From TH-plancto1 sp031431195 (GTDB lineage Bacteria > Planctomycetota > Planctomycetia > Planctomycetales > Planctomycetaceae), in assembly GCA_031431195.1 (NCBI GenBank), contig JANPCU010000159.1, forward strand, positions 1-8,201: a stretch of 8,201 nucleotides of DNA, read 5' to 3'. Below, piece after piece: positions 1 to 5,948 of this stretch; within the stretch, counting starts at the first letter, position 1, and each line of letters begins with the position of its first letter. The notes beneath the pieces were generated by a model. That model saw nothing but the letters and a program-made list of their open reading frames with translations. It was not told the DNA's origin and ran no database searches. The translations under genes were made by a program, and so were the position numbers.

Positions 1-50
1 AACCCCTCGACCCGCACCCACTGCTCGTCCGATAACTCAAACCGCCGCAT
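1..50 (-). CDS. IS5-family transposase, N-terminus only (cut by window edge)
   Basis: Read on the minus strand, an ATG at 50-48 opens a frame that stays open to the window edge and encodes MRRFELSDEQWVRVEG. This closely resembles the opening of IS5-type DDE transposases, which typically begin with a stretch like M-R-R-x-E-L-T/S-D-E-Q-W. An AAGGAC/GGGG purine stretch lies about 10 bases upstream of the ATG (plus-strand 57-66) and could be its ribosome binding site. Only 16 full codons are visible, so neither the catalytic DDE residues nor intactness can be judged. The upstream IS end should lie somewhere around 60-130, but no terminal inverted repeat can be defined because the partner end is outside the window. 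Confidence 0.72.
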   Translation of the reverse strand, partial: MRRFELSDEQWVRVEG

Positions 51-540
51 GACAATCCCCGTCCTTGAGGTCCAATTCCCAAGGCGGTGGTCTACCCGGT
101 TGGCCCGTTTTCGGATAGATGATTGTCAACACGGCCTAGCAGACGCCACTCCGGCATTCGGAAATCTGTGATAATCTGTGCAATCTGTGGACAAAGGATT
201 GCTTGCATTGACCCTGTTTTCTCTTTTCGTTGCGAGTTGCCCGCGCTGGATATTCCGGAGCGAAGGCTCGTACGGGGAAACGACGAGATGAATTGTGTCG
301 GTTCTTCATCAGACAACGACTCTTCGGATCGTGCCGAGGACTGGTCGGACTTTCGGACGATGGCGCTGATGTGCGCCATTAGCAAGCAGATTTCTGGAAA
401 GTGCTTCAACCTCTCATCGACTGTCTCGGAAACGGGTGTAGGCTATTCATGAGGCATTCCGAACTCATCGCATGTGGCCGTGAATCAACACCCTCTTCAG
501 AAAGGACGAGCCAGTCGCGAGGACCGGCTCAGCCCGATCG
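51..540. other. About 490 bases with no convincing gene
   Basis: Open frames exist here on both strands (92-409 minus, 123-452 plus), but their translations match no family I recognise. They run through a simple repeated stretch and overlap each other almost completely, so I treat them as chance frames. Visible structure is a triple ATCTGTG repeat at 164-189 and a short hairpin, ATGGCGC (360-366) with GCGCCAT (373-379), which has no T-run. The left part probably contains the end of the IS element. No promoter for the downstream HEPN gene stands out. Confidence 0.5.
164..189. repeat. Triple ATCTGTG short tandem repeat
   Basis: Three copies of ATCTGTG occur at 164-170, 174-180 and 183-189, about one helical turn apart (10 and 9 bases between starts). 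Similar 'aatctgtg...aatctgtgga' stretches are, as I recall, common dispersed intergenic sequence in many bacterial genomes including planctomycetes. No function is established. It argues against the overlapping open frames here being real genes. Confidence 0.5.
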
Positions 541-1257
541 GTGTCCAGTACCAATCATCAACGCGTGACCGTCGCGCTCGAAGCCTTGACCGAGGGATTG
601 GTTCCCTACGTCGAGGGGAAGCTACGCACCGTCTATCGCGATCGCTGGGTCCGTACCGCGATGGGCAGCTTTCGCGATGAGCACGCACGGATGAACAGCG
701 ATGGCTCCTCGATGATCTGGGATGCTCACGCCCTCTTGACTGTGATGTGGGACCAGTGGAACTCGATCTTTCGCAACGACCTGTCGCACTCCGAGCGTAG
801 CCTCGTCAGCGAGCTGCGAGAATTTCGGAACAAGTGGGCGCACCAGCAGCCATTCGATTTCGATGATACGTTTCGCATTCTCGATAGTACTCGGCGATTA
901 CTCGAAGCCGTCAAGGCCCCGAACGTCGATGTGGTCCGTCACGAGAAGAACGACCTGATCGAAAGCTATGTCGCGGATCAGGTCAACACCCAGCTGCAGC
1001 GCACGGCGTTCAAACGCAACAAATGGTGGGTGATCATCGTCTACAGCTTTTGCTGCATGATGCTGATCTTCTTCATGCTCATGTACTACAACAATGGGAT
1101 GCCCATCGCGATTGCGGCGATCACCCTGTTGTTTATCTATCTGATCTATCAGCAAGTCCGTCTTGATCCTCCGCTACTCTATGGTCCGCGAGAATGCAGC
1201 AGCTGCCACCGGATCATCTACCGCCGCAATTGTCCGTACTGCAAGCCGTCGGAGTGA
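541..1257 (+). CDS. Membrane-anchored Swt1-like HEPN protein with C-terminal zinc ribbon
   Basis: The 238-residue protein has three parts. Residues 9-125 resemble the Swt1-type HEPN domain: an opening ALEALTEGLVPYVEGKL and YRDRW, then SERSLVSELREFRNKWAH with the HEPN RX4-6H motif as R96-NKWA-H101, followed by FDFDDTFRILDSTRRLLEAV. In catalytically active HEPN proteins this Arg/His pair forms the metal-independent RNase site. Two hydrophobic helices follow (about 162-183 and 187-204), then a short tail with CxxC...CxxC at C219, C222, C231 and C234, a probable zinc ribbon. Both the HEPN domain and the tail should face the cytoplasm. The start is GTG at 541; no ATG, GTG or TTG lies in frame between it and the stop at 481-483, and the Shine-Dalgarno is weak. 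A GTG at 565 is an alternative. The stop overlaps the next gene (GTGA), suggesting translational coupling. HEPN family and architecture are fairly sure; RNase activity and a defence or toxin role are inference. Confidence 0.83.
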   Translation: MSSTNHQRVTVALEALTEGLVPYVEGKLRTVYRDRWVRTAMGSFRDEHARMNSDGSSMIWDAHALLTVMWDQWNSIFRNDLSHSERSLVSELREFRNKWAHQQPFDFDDTFRILDSTRRLLEAVKAPNVDVVRHEKNDLIESYVADQVNTQLQRTAFKRNKWWVIIVYSFCCMMLIFFMLMYYNNGMPIAIAAITLLFIYLIYQQVRLDPPLLYGPRECSSCHRIIYRRNCPYCKPSE

Positions 1258-1910
1258 CGCCGCGTCTGGTAGCGATGGTGCCCGCAGCGGGGCTGAGCCG
1301 TCGTATGGGCCAACCAAAGCTGCTATTGGACATCGCCGGACGGACTGTCATTGCTCGCGTCATCGAGGCGCTACACGATGCCGGGATCGCCCGGTGTCTG
1401 GTCGTCGTTCGACCGAATGATCTCGCGCTCATTCAAGAAGTGACAGCTGCCGGGGGTGAAGTGGTACTTCCTTCCACGGACCCGGTGGATATGCGGGCGA
1501 GCGTCGAGTGGGCGTTGCGGGCAGTCGTGAGTGGGGAGTCGGGGATGAGGGGGTTGTCTCCGTCGCCCGAAGGACAACTCCCGACTCCGTACGATGGCTG
1601 GGTGCTGATTCCGGCGGATCACCCGACGTTGAATGCCTGGCTCGTCCGAGAGCTGATCGCCGCCTGGAGTGCGAGCCCTTTGCAAATCGCCGTGCCCGTA
1701 TTCGAAGGCCAGCGCGGGCACCCCACGATCTTTCCGTGGAGCCTCGCGGCAGAGGTGTTTCGGTTGCCGCTGGAACTGGGCCTCAACCACATTCTGCGGT
1801 GCGACCCCACCCGAGTTCAAGAGGTGGTGGTCACCGACCCGCGTGTGCTGGACGACCTCGACACACCTAAAGATCTGCTCCGCCTACGGGCGGAACGCTC
1901 CGTGGGATAG
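1254..1910 (+). CDS. MobA/MocA-like nucleotidyltransferase (NTP_transf_3 family)
   Basis: With a GTG start at 1254 the product is 218 residues, near the usual size for MocA-like enzymes. The nucleotide-binding signature PAAGLSRRMGQPKLLL is at residues 10-25, with the conserved A-G-x-S-x-R-x-G-x-x-K pattern ending at K22. ADHP (121-124) is the usual D-x-P metal-binding position, GHP (155-157) matches the conserved G-H-P-x-x-F segment, and DLDTPKDL near 201-208 is the classic C-terminal 'D-x-D-T-P-x-D' motif. Relatives transfer CMP or GMP onto molybdopterin in the cytoplasm, but related sugar-nucleotide enzymes share the fold, and no molybdoenzyme gene is seen nearby, so the substrate is unknown. 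The GTGA overlap with the HEPN gene favours this start; an upstream in-frame ATG at 1194 lies deep inside the HEPN zinc-ribbon codons, and ATG 1275 is also possible. Residues about 93-112 come from a palindromic insert. Confidence 0.84.
   Translation: MTPRLVAMVPAAGLSRRMGQPKLLLDIAGRTVIARVIEALHDAGIARCLVVVRPNDLALIQEVTAAGGEVVLPSTDPVDMRASVEWALRAVVSGESGMRGLSPSPEGQLPTPYDGWVLIPADHPTLNAWLVRELIAAWSASPLQIAVPVFEGQRGHPTIFPWSLAAEVFRLPLELGLNHILRCDPTRVQEVVVTDPRVLDDLDTPKDLLRLRAERSVG
1535..1588. repeat. Palindromic element inserted in frame within the nucleotidyltransferase gene
   Basis: GGAGTCGGG (1535-1543) is the exact reverse complement of CCCGACTCC (1580-1588). Inside it, GTTGTC (1553-1558) pairs with GACAAC (1573-1578), leaving about 9 unpaired bases on the left arm and a loop at 1559-1572. 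The reading frame passes straight through, adding a low-complexity Gly/Ser/Pro stretch (SGESGMRGLSPSPEGQLP) between the conserved SVEWALRA helix and the D-G-W-x-L-I-P strand, where relatives usually have a short connection. It resembles dispersed GAGTCGGGA-type palindromes of intergenic DNA. No copy elsewhere in this window proves mobility. Confidence 0.6.
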
Positions 1911-1966
1911 GCTTCCAGCCTGTCGTCCGTTGGCGCACTCTGACAGGCGGGAAGCCTATCCCACGG
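1900..1966. terminator. Large palindrome between convergent genes, possible bidirectional terminator
   Basis: A 25-base left arm (1900-1924) pairs with 1942-1966 with a single mismatch (A1917 opposite G1949), leaving a 17-base loop. The core reads GTGGGATAGGCTTCC on the left. The stop codon of the nucleotidyltransferase (TAG 1908-1910) is inside the left arm, and the minus-strand membrane protein ends at 2007, so the palindrome lies between two convergent genes and could end transcription from both sides. There is no T-run, so this is not a classic intrinsic terminator. The sequence resembles a dispersed repeat of planctomycete genomes, so it may be a repeat first and a terminator only by location. 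Confidence 0.6.
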
Positions 1967-2006
1967 CCCATCGAGTGACACAGCTGGCACCTCTTCGGCA
2001 GCGACA

Positions 2007-2477
2007 TCACGTCCCCGGTAGTGGCACCTGCCGGCTCGGCCAGCAGAGCATGATCGCTCCCACCAGCACCAGGCCCACGTCAGCGGAATTGATGAGCTTC
2101 GACCAGTGATGCAGAGTTTGAAATCCCTGCGGACGCGGCTGGCCTGGCGGGGTAATCATCTCGGCCAACGGACGGTACACCACCAGATAATCGAACAGCA
2201 TCACCCCCAGTGCCAGTCCGAACAGTACGAGTAAGACCCCGCGACGGCGAAACGAAACCGCCTCTTCCGAAACCGCTGAGCCCAGAAACGCCGCTCCGAC
2301 CAGTACGAACCCCATCAGGTAATACGCTGGAAAGCGGAGTAGCACCAGCTGATCGGTGGTCATCGACTCAAACTGGCCCGAAGTGGCTTGCTGCACTCCA
2401 TTGATCACAAACAACACAGCGGCCCCGACCCAGGCCGAGGCAGCGAAACGGGCGATGGTGAGGGCGAAGCGGGACAT
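2007..2477 (-). CDS. Small four-helix integral membrane protein of unknown function
   Basis: The 156-residue product begins MSRFALTIARFAASAWVG and has four hydrophobic segments at about 5-27, 47-68, 79-101 and 128-147. The loop between the first two is polar (TTDQLVLLRFP), a basic RRRG precedes helix 3, and LHHWSKLINSADVGLVLVG forms the last membrane segment. The 'His-x-x-Ser-x-x-x-N' pattern before the last helix is loosely reminiscent of DUF4149/TMEM205-like proteins, but I cannot assign it firmly. The ATG at 2477 is chosen over a TTG two codons upstream. No clear Shine-Dalgarno or promoter is visible. It is convergent with the nucleotidyltransferase gene and has no same-strand partner in the window, so the context gives no function. 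Confidence 0.7.
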   Translation of the reverse strand: MSRFALTIARFAASAWVGAAVLFVINGVQQATSGQFESMTTDQLVLLRFPAYYLMGFVLVGAAFLGSAVSEEAVSFRRRGVLLVLFGLALGVMLFDYLVVYRPLAEMITPPGQPRPQGFQTLHHWSKLINSADVGLVLVGAIMLCWPSRQVPLPGT

Positions 2478-2657
2478 GGGCAATGGTTTTCGAGACGGAT
2501 GGACAGAATGAGGCTCTCAGGGTAGCCAGCAACTCGGCGAGGGGCAATTGCTGGTTGTTTTCTCGCCCGACCAGACACTGCGGACACCTCCGCAACTTCG
2601 ACGCGTTGAACAGCACCACTTGTCGTATTCTGTCCGTCAGGAAAACGCGAGTGCCCC

Positions 2658-2807
2658 GTCCACGCTTGATCATGGGGTTCCCCTCAGTCGGGAGGGCGCG
2701 GCTCCGGCTGAGCCGCGACGGCGAGTTGACGTGTCCCGTGGCTCTCGGCCCCACCGGAGCTGCGACCTCCCGTGTGGGCCTGTCACGCCCCCAGATCAAG
2801 CGTGGAC
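2658..2807. repeat. About 150-bp structured palindromic unit
   Basis: The ends GTCCACGCTTGATC (2658-2671) and GATCAAGCGTGGAC (2794-2807) are perfect 14-base reverse complements. Pairing continues inward (TGGGG 2673-2677 with CCCCA 2789-2793) after one bulged A. Inside, GGGAGG (2690-2695) matches CCTCCC (2766-2771), and CGCGGCTC (2697-2704) forms an 8-bp hairpin with GAGCCGCG (2710-2717). The nested design resembles a MITE-like or folded-RNA unit. No coding capacity is seen, and no target-site duplication was identified. Confidence 0.55.
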
Positions 2808-2892
2808 CGGGCCCTGGGCTCTGTTTGGAAACCCCTCGAAACCGCCCCAGCCCAGCGATACTCCTCTCGGAGAGAGCTGAGGACATTTCGTA

Positions 2893-2914
2893 GGACGGAC
2901 ATCCTTGTCCGTCC
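2893..2914. repeat. Short perfect inverted repeat GGACGGACA/TGTCCGTCC
   Basis: GGACGGACA (2893-2901) and TGTCCGTCC (2906-2914) are exact reverse complements around a TCCT loop. No T-run follows and no gene ends just before it, so a terminator role is unlikely. It resembles the 'GGACGGACA-TCC-TTGTCC' type of dispersed intergenic palindrome. Confidence 0.55.
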
Positions 2915-3030
2915 GTGAGGAAATCCTCGCAGAGCCACGGACACGTGTGCATCCAAAAAGTCGGCAGGTAACATCCAGCGAGGACTTTCGCGAGAAGTCG
3001 ATCCTCCGTCGACTGTCCGCTGTACCTCTT

Positions 3031-3130
3031 CATGATCTTGTACTCATGATCTTGTGAACTTATTCGCTTCTCCATCCGAGCCCCCGCAGGACCGGAAGAG
3101 GATTCACAAGATCATGTCTACAAGATCATG
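3031..3130. repeat. Inverted pair of CATGATCTTGT doublets
   Basis: The 11-mer CATGATCTTGT occurs twice in direct orientation (3031-3041 and 3045-3055) and twice inverted as ACAAGATCATG (3106-3116 and 3120-3130). Together they make 28-base arms, 3031-3058 and 3103-3130, that match at 26 of 28 positions, separated by a 44-base spacer. Doublets at a 14-base period facing each other could form a long hairpin or be binding sites for a dimeric protein. No gene lies within. Confidence 0.65.
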
Positions 3131-3413
3131 AGGAGGGGTGGGTGGTTTGCAGGGGCCTGGACCGGTCGAGATGACGATGCCTCGGTCAGACGCAGAATGA
3201 CGTGAACCGGGGGCCGAATGCCAGTGCGGCACTCGGCTGATGGAACCCCGGAGTCGCCCCAGTTCGGTCGCCAAGAGACACTGCCGATGTCGTTGTGACA
3301 CCGCAGGTTCTTGCCTCCTTCCTCAAGCACACTTTGCTTACCGTTTGCCTACGGGAAAGCCCGAGTGCGAGCCAAGCGATACCACCCTACTACCCCGCTT
3401 TCCGTCGATGCCC

Positions 3414-3444
3414 TTGACATCCCATACCGAAGCATTGATATGAT
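3414..3444 (+). promoter_or_regulatory. Candidate sigma70-type promoter with extended -10
   Basis: A consensus -35 TTGACA (3414-3419) is followed after 19 bases by TATGAT (3439-3444), preceded by TG one base upstream (3436-3437), the extended -10 pattern. The spacer is longer than the usual 17, which the extended -10 may offset. Transcription would start near 3451, giving an about 80-base leader before the ATG at 3531. It is the best promoter candidate for the four- or five-gene plus-strand operon. Confidence 0.5.
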
Positions 3445-3517
3445 CGGATCAGCTATGACTCACTGCATTTGTCAACCTAACAAATAATCCGTTGCCTCCC
3501 AAGACAGCAAGCCCACT

Positions 3518-3521
3518 GGAG
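3518..3521 (+). promoter_or_regulatory. Shine-Dalgarno that identifies ATG 3531 as start of DUF1559 gene 1
   Basis: GGAG lies 9 bases before the ATG at 3531. No comparable site precedes the TTG at 3593, the only start codon available in the conserved frame as sequenced. This supports ATG 3531 as the real start and hence the frameshift in the AC tract. Confidence 0.65.
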
Positions 3522-3530
3522 ATCGACAGA

Positions 3531-4528
3531 ATGAATTCGACACACACACACACACACACACTAGAGCATCGAATGGATTTACACTCATCGAGTTGTTAGT
3601 TGTCATCGCAATTATTGGCGTGCTTTTATCCCTGTTACTTCCCGCAGTGCAGCAGGCTCGCGAGTCCGCGCGACAGTCCCAGTGTAAAAACAATTTGAAA
3701 CAGATCGCTCTCGCGTTCCATAATCTGGAATCGAGCCACAAGCATCTTCCCGGAGGAGGTTGGGGCCACATGTGGGTGGGAGACTCGGATCGCGGAGTCG
3801 GCGCACCGCAACCTGGCGGATGGCTGTTTCAGACTCTTCAGTATCTCGACCAGGGGCCTCTGAGCCAACTCGTAACCGATGGGCAGAAGGACATCATTAC
3901 TCCAACACAGACTGCGGGAGCTGCGAAGGCTGTTCAGATCGCGATTCCGTCCGTGAACTGTCCGACACGACGCAGTGGCACCTTTGCCGCGTTCGACGAC
4001 CGATTCAACACAGGTTACCAGTCCTGGAATGCAGATCGCGTCTCCCGCATGGCTCGCTCCGACTATGCGGCCAATGTAGGCGACAAAAACTTGGGATGGG
4101 GCGAGGGGCCGCAAAACATGGCTGATGGAATCGCGGCACTCAGTGGGCCCGGCGTCACAGTCAATGGAATCAGCTTCCAACGCAGCGAAGTTCGCATACG
4201 CGACATTAGTGACGGAACAAGTAACACGTATCTGATTGGAGAGAAGTACCTCGATCCGAAACACTACAACAGCGGTCAGTCCATGCGCGATGACCAAAGC
4301 ATGCTGAGCGGTGATGATTTTGACTTGCACGCGTCCGCAGAGGATCCGGCATCGCACGATACTCCTCGGTTCGATGAATACTGGCGTTTTGGCAGCGCAC
4401 ACTTCTCCGCGTGGAATGTTGCAATGTGTGACGGATCGGTGCACACCATCAGCTACGGAGCCGATGCGAGGATTCACCGTGCCCTGGCTTCCCGGAATGG
4501 ACAGGAGGCATTCGAGACCCCGTGGTGA
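3531..4528 (+). CDS. DUF1559 prepilin-like protein 1, out of frame at an AC repeat (apparent OFF state)
   Basis: From 3575 on, the sequence encodes the DUF1559 hallmark: GFTLIELLVVIAIIGVLLS, then LLPAVQQARESARQSQCKNN, SVNCPTRR, a IRDISDGTSNTYLIGE motif and the C-terminal MCDGSVHTISYG segment. Such proteins carry a type IV prepilin-like leader and a hydrophobic helix for processing and export; their role is unknown. The ATG at 3531 with its GGAG site is in a different frame and stops at TAG 3597-3599. The conserved frame is open back to 3488 but has no start codon before TTG 3593, which lies inside the signal. Deleting one AC unit gives a 331-residue protein with leader MNSTHTHTHTRASNG, cleavage after G15, F16 as mature residue 1 and the conserved E at mature position 5. 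The body is intact, so the gene looks switched off rather than decayed. It heads the operon, 58 bases before the next ORF. A sequencing error is the main alternative. Confidence 0.85.
3540..3561. repeat. (AC)11 simple sequence repeat in the prepilin leader
   Basis: Eleven uninterrupted AC dinucleotides begin 9 bases after the A of ATG 3531. Length decides the frame: 11 units put the DUF1559 body out of frame, while 10 or 13 put it in frame. In frame, the tract encodes alternating Thr-His, tolerable in a prepilin leader that is removed on processing. Slipped-strand mispairing at such tracts is the usual mechanism of bacterial contingency loci. Alternating purine-pyrimidine (AC)n can also adopt Z-DNA. 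Confidence 0.9.
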
Positions 4529-4586
4529 AGCATGACATCTGACTCGCTGTCACTTTTAAACACTTCATCGAAACGGGCCCACTCTC

Positions 4587-4832
4587 ATGTCATTGGATGA
4601 ACTTTACGCCATTGCCCTTTCTATGTTGCAAACGGATGGGCATCTGCGGCATTCGCAATTGCGACACATCGCGGACTTTGACGAGTCATTGGAGCGAGAA
4701 GTTTGCGAACGTCTGATCCGAGCCGGTCTGGCCAAAGATCAATATGGAATTGAACTCGTTTTGATTGCGCCCCCCCGTGGTTTTAACCACCGAAGGGGAT
4801 TCCTTACCGCCGACCACTGCCTTTGGACGTGA
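4587..4832 (+). CDS. Small winged-helix-like ORF, probably the N-terminus of the following GYF_2 gene
   Basis: This frame encodes 81 residues starting MSLDELYAIALSMLQTDGHL. The first 60 or so look like a helical or winged-helix-like fold (D-E-x-L-E-R-E-V-C-E-R-L-I-R-A-G-L-A-K-D), ending IELVLIAPP. After the C7 tract at 4770-4776 the translation becomes an unconvincing Arg/His-rich tail that stops at 4832. The next frame takes over at the same C run; with six Cs the two join as ...LIAPPVVLTTEGD..., giving one protein of about 422 residues. I therefore favour a single gene broken at the tract. The alternative is a separate small gene overlapping the GYF_2 gene. No strong Shine-Dalgarno precedes the ATG. 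Its function is not recognised. Confidence 0.55.
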   Translation: MSLDELYAIALSMLQTDGHLRHSQLRHIADFDESLEREVCERLIRAGLAKDQYGIELVLIAPPRGFNHRRGFLTADHCLWT

Positions 4833-5856
4833 TCCAACGATTGCCACATCGAATTCTCCTCACTCCTCAAACCAGGCGAAAGGTACGGCGAGGAGAACAG
4901 CTGACCCAAGTCAAAAGCTTCACCAATCGCCGACACCTGCCGAAGCGCATGGCGGACTCCTGCGGTATATGTTTTGGGACGCAGGACGCGAGACGGGACC
5001 ATTCCCCCGCGAGGAACTGGAACTGCGTCTGGCTAAAGGACGCTTGCAGCCGAACGAATTCATACGCATTGAATCCGATGACGAATGGATTCCCGCAGCG
5101 CTGGCCCTCAACCGGACAGGGCCGTCACCTGCCACCCCCTCGACACGGAAACGTCCTGCTCCAACACCCGTCGAGGAGGTCATTGCAGCATCCAAATTGG
5201 CCATGTCGATCGCCGAGGCGGCCAAACGGACAGCGACCCCCAAGCCCGCCTCACAGCCTGCGGGCGAGATTTCGTCTCGGCTTCCGAGTGCGGCCTCGCT
5301 CTTGCCATACGGCGGGAGGGGACGAGTTCAGAACACTGTCGCTTTCCTGGTGGTCATGTTGGGCCTGTGGGTCTATTGGCGTTGGCCGCCAGCAGCGAAA
5401 ACGATCTCTACGGAATTCCATCAGTACGCCATGCAATTGGACGGGATGAAAGATCCCGCGTCACCCGCATGGAAAGACTTCGTCGTCAGAAACAAACCTC
5501 GCATCCAAAAGTTGGTGGAGTCACTCAAACCGCGAGCCAATGGTGCCAATTCGGTCGAGCGAAATCTCTTTTCGGCTGGTGAAAAAGGTCTGCTACCGAT
5601 GCTGGACGAGGGCCTGGATGGTGAATCTCGCAAAAAGTTCAGCACCTATTGGAACAATGCCCAATTACTTCTCGAAGGAACAGCCCCCGCTGACCAAGCC
5701 AGCACCGATCCGAGGGCTCACGCGGCCCCCTCGGCTTCCACACTGGCCGATCCAGCGATCCCACCGAGCGCATCAATGACAGTTGCGCACGCTCCGCCGG
5801 GCGTACGCCCCGTGAAACGTCCCGCTCCCCCCGGAGCAAAGAAACCCACTCGCTGA
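4765..5856 (+). CDS. GYF_2 (DUF4339) domain single-pass membrane protein
   Basis: In this frame, residues 67-114 (4963-5106) form a GYF_2/DUF4339 domain: RYMFWDAGRETGPFPREELE, then L-A-x-G-x-L-x-P-N-E-F-I and a closing DEWIPAALA. These domains follow the W/Y-x...G-P-x-x-x-x-E-L...G...W-x-P pattern and are thought to mediate protein-protein contacts. A Pro/Ala/Lys-rich linker follows, with a helix-like stretch near 135-155, then one membrane helix at about 189-207 (TVAFLVVMLGLWVYW). The remaining 155 residues form a helical domain and end in a Pro/Ala/basic tail. The frame opens with TTG 4765 just before the C7 tract and has no good ribosome site, so it is more likely the continuation of the ORF at 4587 than an independent gene. 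It lies between two DUF1559 genes, suggesting a role in the same surface or envelope system; that is inference. Confidence 0.75.
   Translation: MRPPVVLTTEGDSLPPTTAFGRDPTIATSNSPHSSNQAKGTARRTADPSQKLHQSPTPAEAHGGLLRYMFWDAGRETGPFPREELELRLAKGRLQPNEFIRIESDDEWIPAALALNRTGPSPATPSTRKRPAPTPVEEVIAASKLAMSIAEAAKRTATPKPASQPAGEISSRLPSAASLLPYGGRGRVQNTVAFLVVMLGLWVYWRWPPAAKTISTEFHQYAMQLDGMKDPASPAWKDFVVRNKPRIQKLVESLKPRANGANSVERNLFSAGEKGLLPMLDEGLDGESRKKFSTYWNNAQLLLEGTAPADQASTDPRAHAAPSASTLADPAIPPSASMTVAHAPPGVRPVKRPAPPGAKKPTR
4770..4776. repeat. C7 homopolymer at the frame junction
   Basis: Seven Cs sit exactly where the frame of the ORF at 4587 hands over to that of the GYF_2 ORF. Loss of one C, or a +1 ribosomal shift on CCC-C, would join them. 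The tract is short for a phase-variation repeat but is a typical place for polymerase slippage and for sequencing errors. Confidence 0.7.
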
Positions 5857-5943
5857 AAGTTTAGTGCCCTACTCACTGCCACTACATGAACCCCCACAGT
5901 GTGATGATCGTCGTCACTCTCAACACTTGCGAATCATCCAATC

Positions 5944-5948
5944 GAGGA
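5944..5948 (+). promoter_or_regulatory. Shine-Dalgarno that decides the start of DUF1559 gene 2
   Basis: GAGGA lies 6 bases upstream of ATG 5955, a near-ideal spacing. This favours 5955 over the in-frame ATG at 5886, which would add 23 residues ahead of an already complete prepilin leader. Confidence 0.7.

Larger units (their letters stand above)
2478..3413. other. Repeat-rich non-coding region of about 0.9 kb
   Basis: Long open frames occur on both strands (for example 2368-3075 minus and 2483-2893 plus), but they overlap extensively, run through inverted repeats, and translate to Pro/Arg/Ser-rich sequence without recognisable domains. I read the region as non-coding. It holds at least three distinct palindromic units (2658-2807, 2893-2914 and 3031-3130), plus small inverted repeats such as CCAGCAA (2526-2532) with TTGCTGG (2548-2554). 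It looks like an accumulation site for dispersed repeats upstream of the operon promoter at 3414. Confidence 0.55.

Noticed and set aside
123..452. Plus-strand open frame of 109 codons (and a minus frame over 92-409)
   Set aside because: It overlaps an opposite-strand frame almost completely, runs through the ATCTGTG repeat, has no ribosome site and no recognisable domain.
1194..1253. Upstream ATG start for the nucleotidyltransferase
   Set aside because: It would overlap 64 bases of the HEPN gene's zinc-ribbon codons, and the added residues have no match to family N-termini; the GTGA overlap at 1254 is more natural.
2526..2554. CCAGCAA/TTGCTGG hairpin followed by a T-rich stretch, as a plus-strand terminator
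   Set aside because: No plus-strand gene ends upstream of it, and the stem is only 7 bp with an interrupted T-run.
2368..3075. Minus-strand open frame of 235 codons
   Set aside because: It overlaps the membrane protein gene, crosses several inverted repeats and translates to low-information Pro/Arg/Ser-rich sequence; a chance frame in GC-rich DNA.
3031..3130. CRISPR array
   Set aside because: The repeats are only 11 bases, in facing doublets with 3-base spacers rather than regular unique spacers, and no cas genes are present.
3635..4477. Minus-strand open frame of 280 codons
   Set aside because: It is antisense to the conserved DUF1559 frame, which has clear family motifs; a shadow frame.
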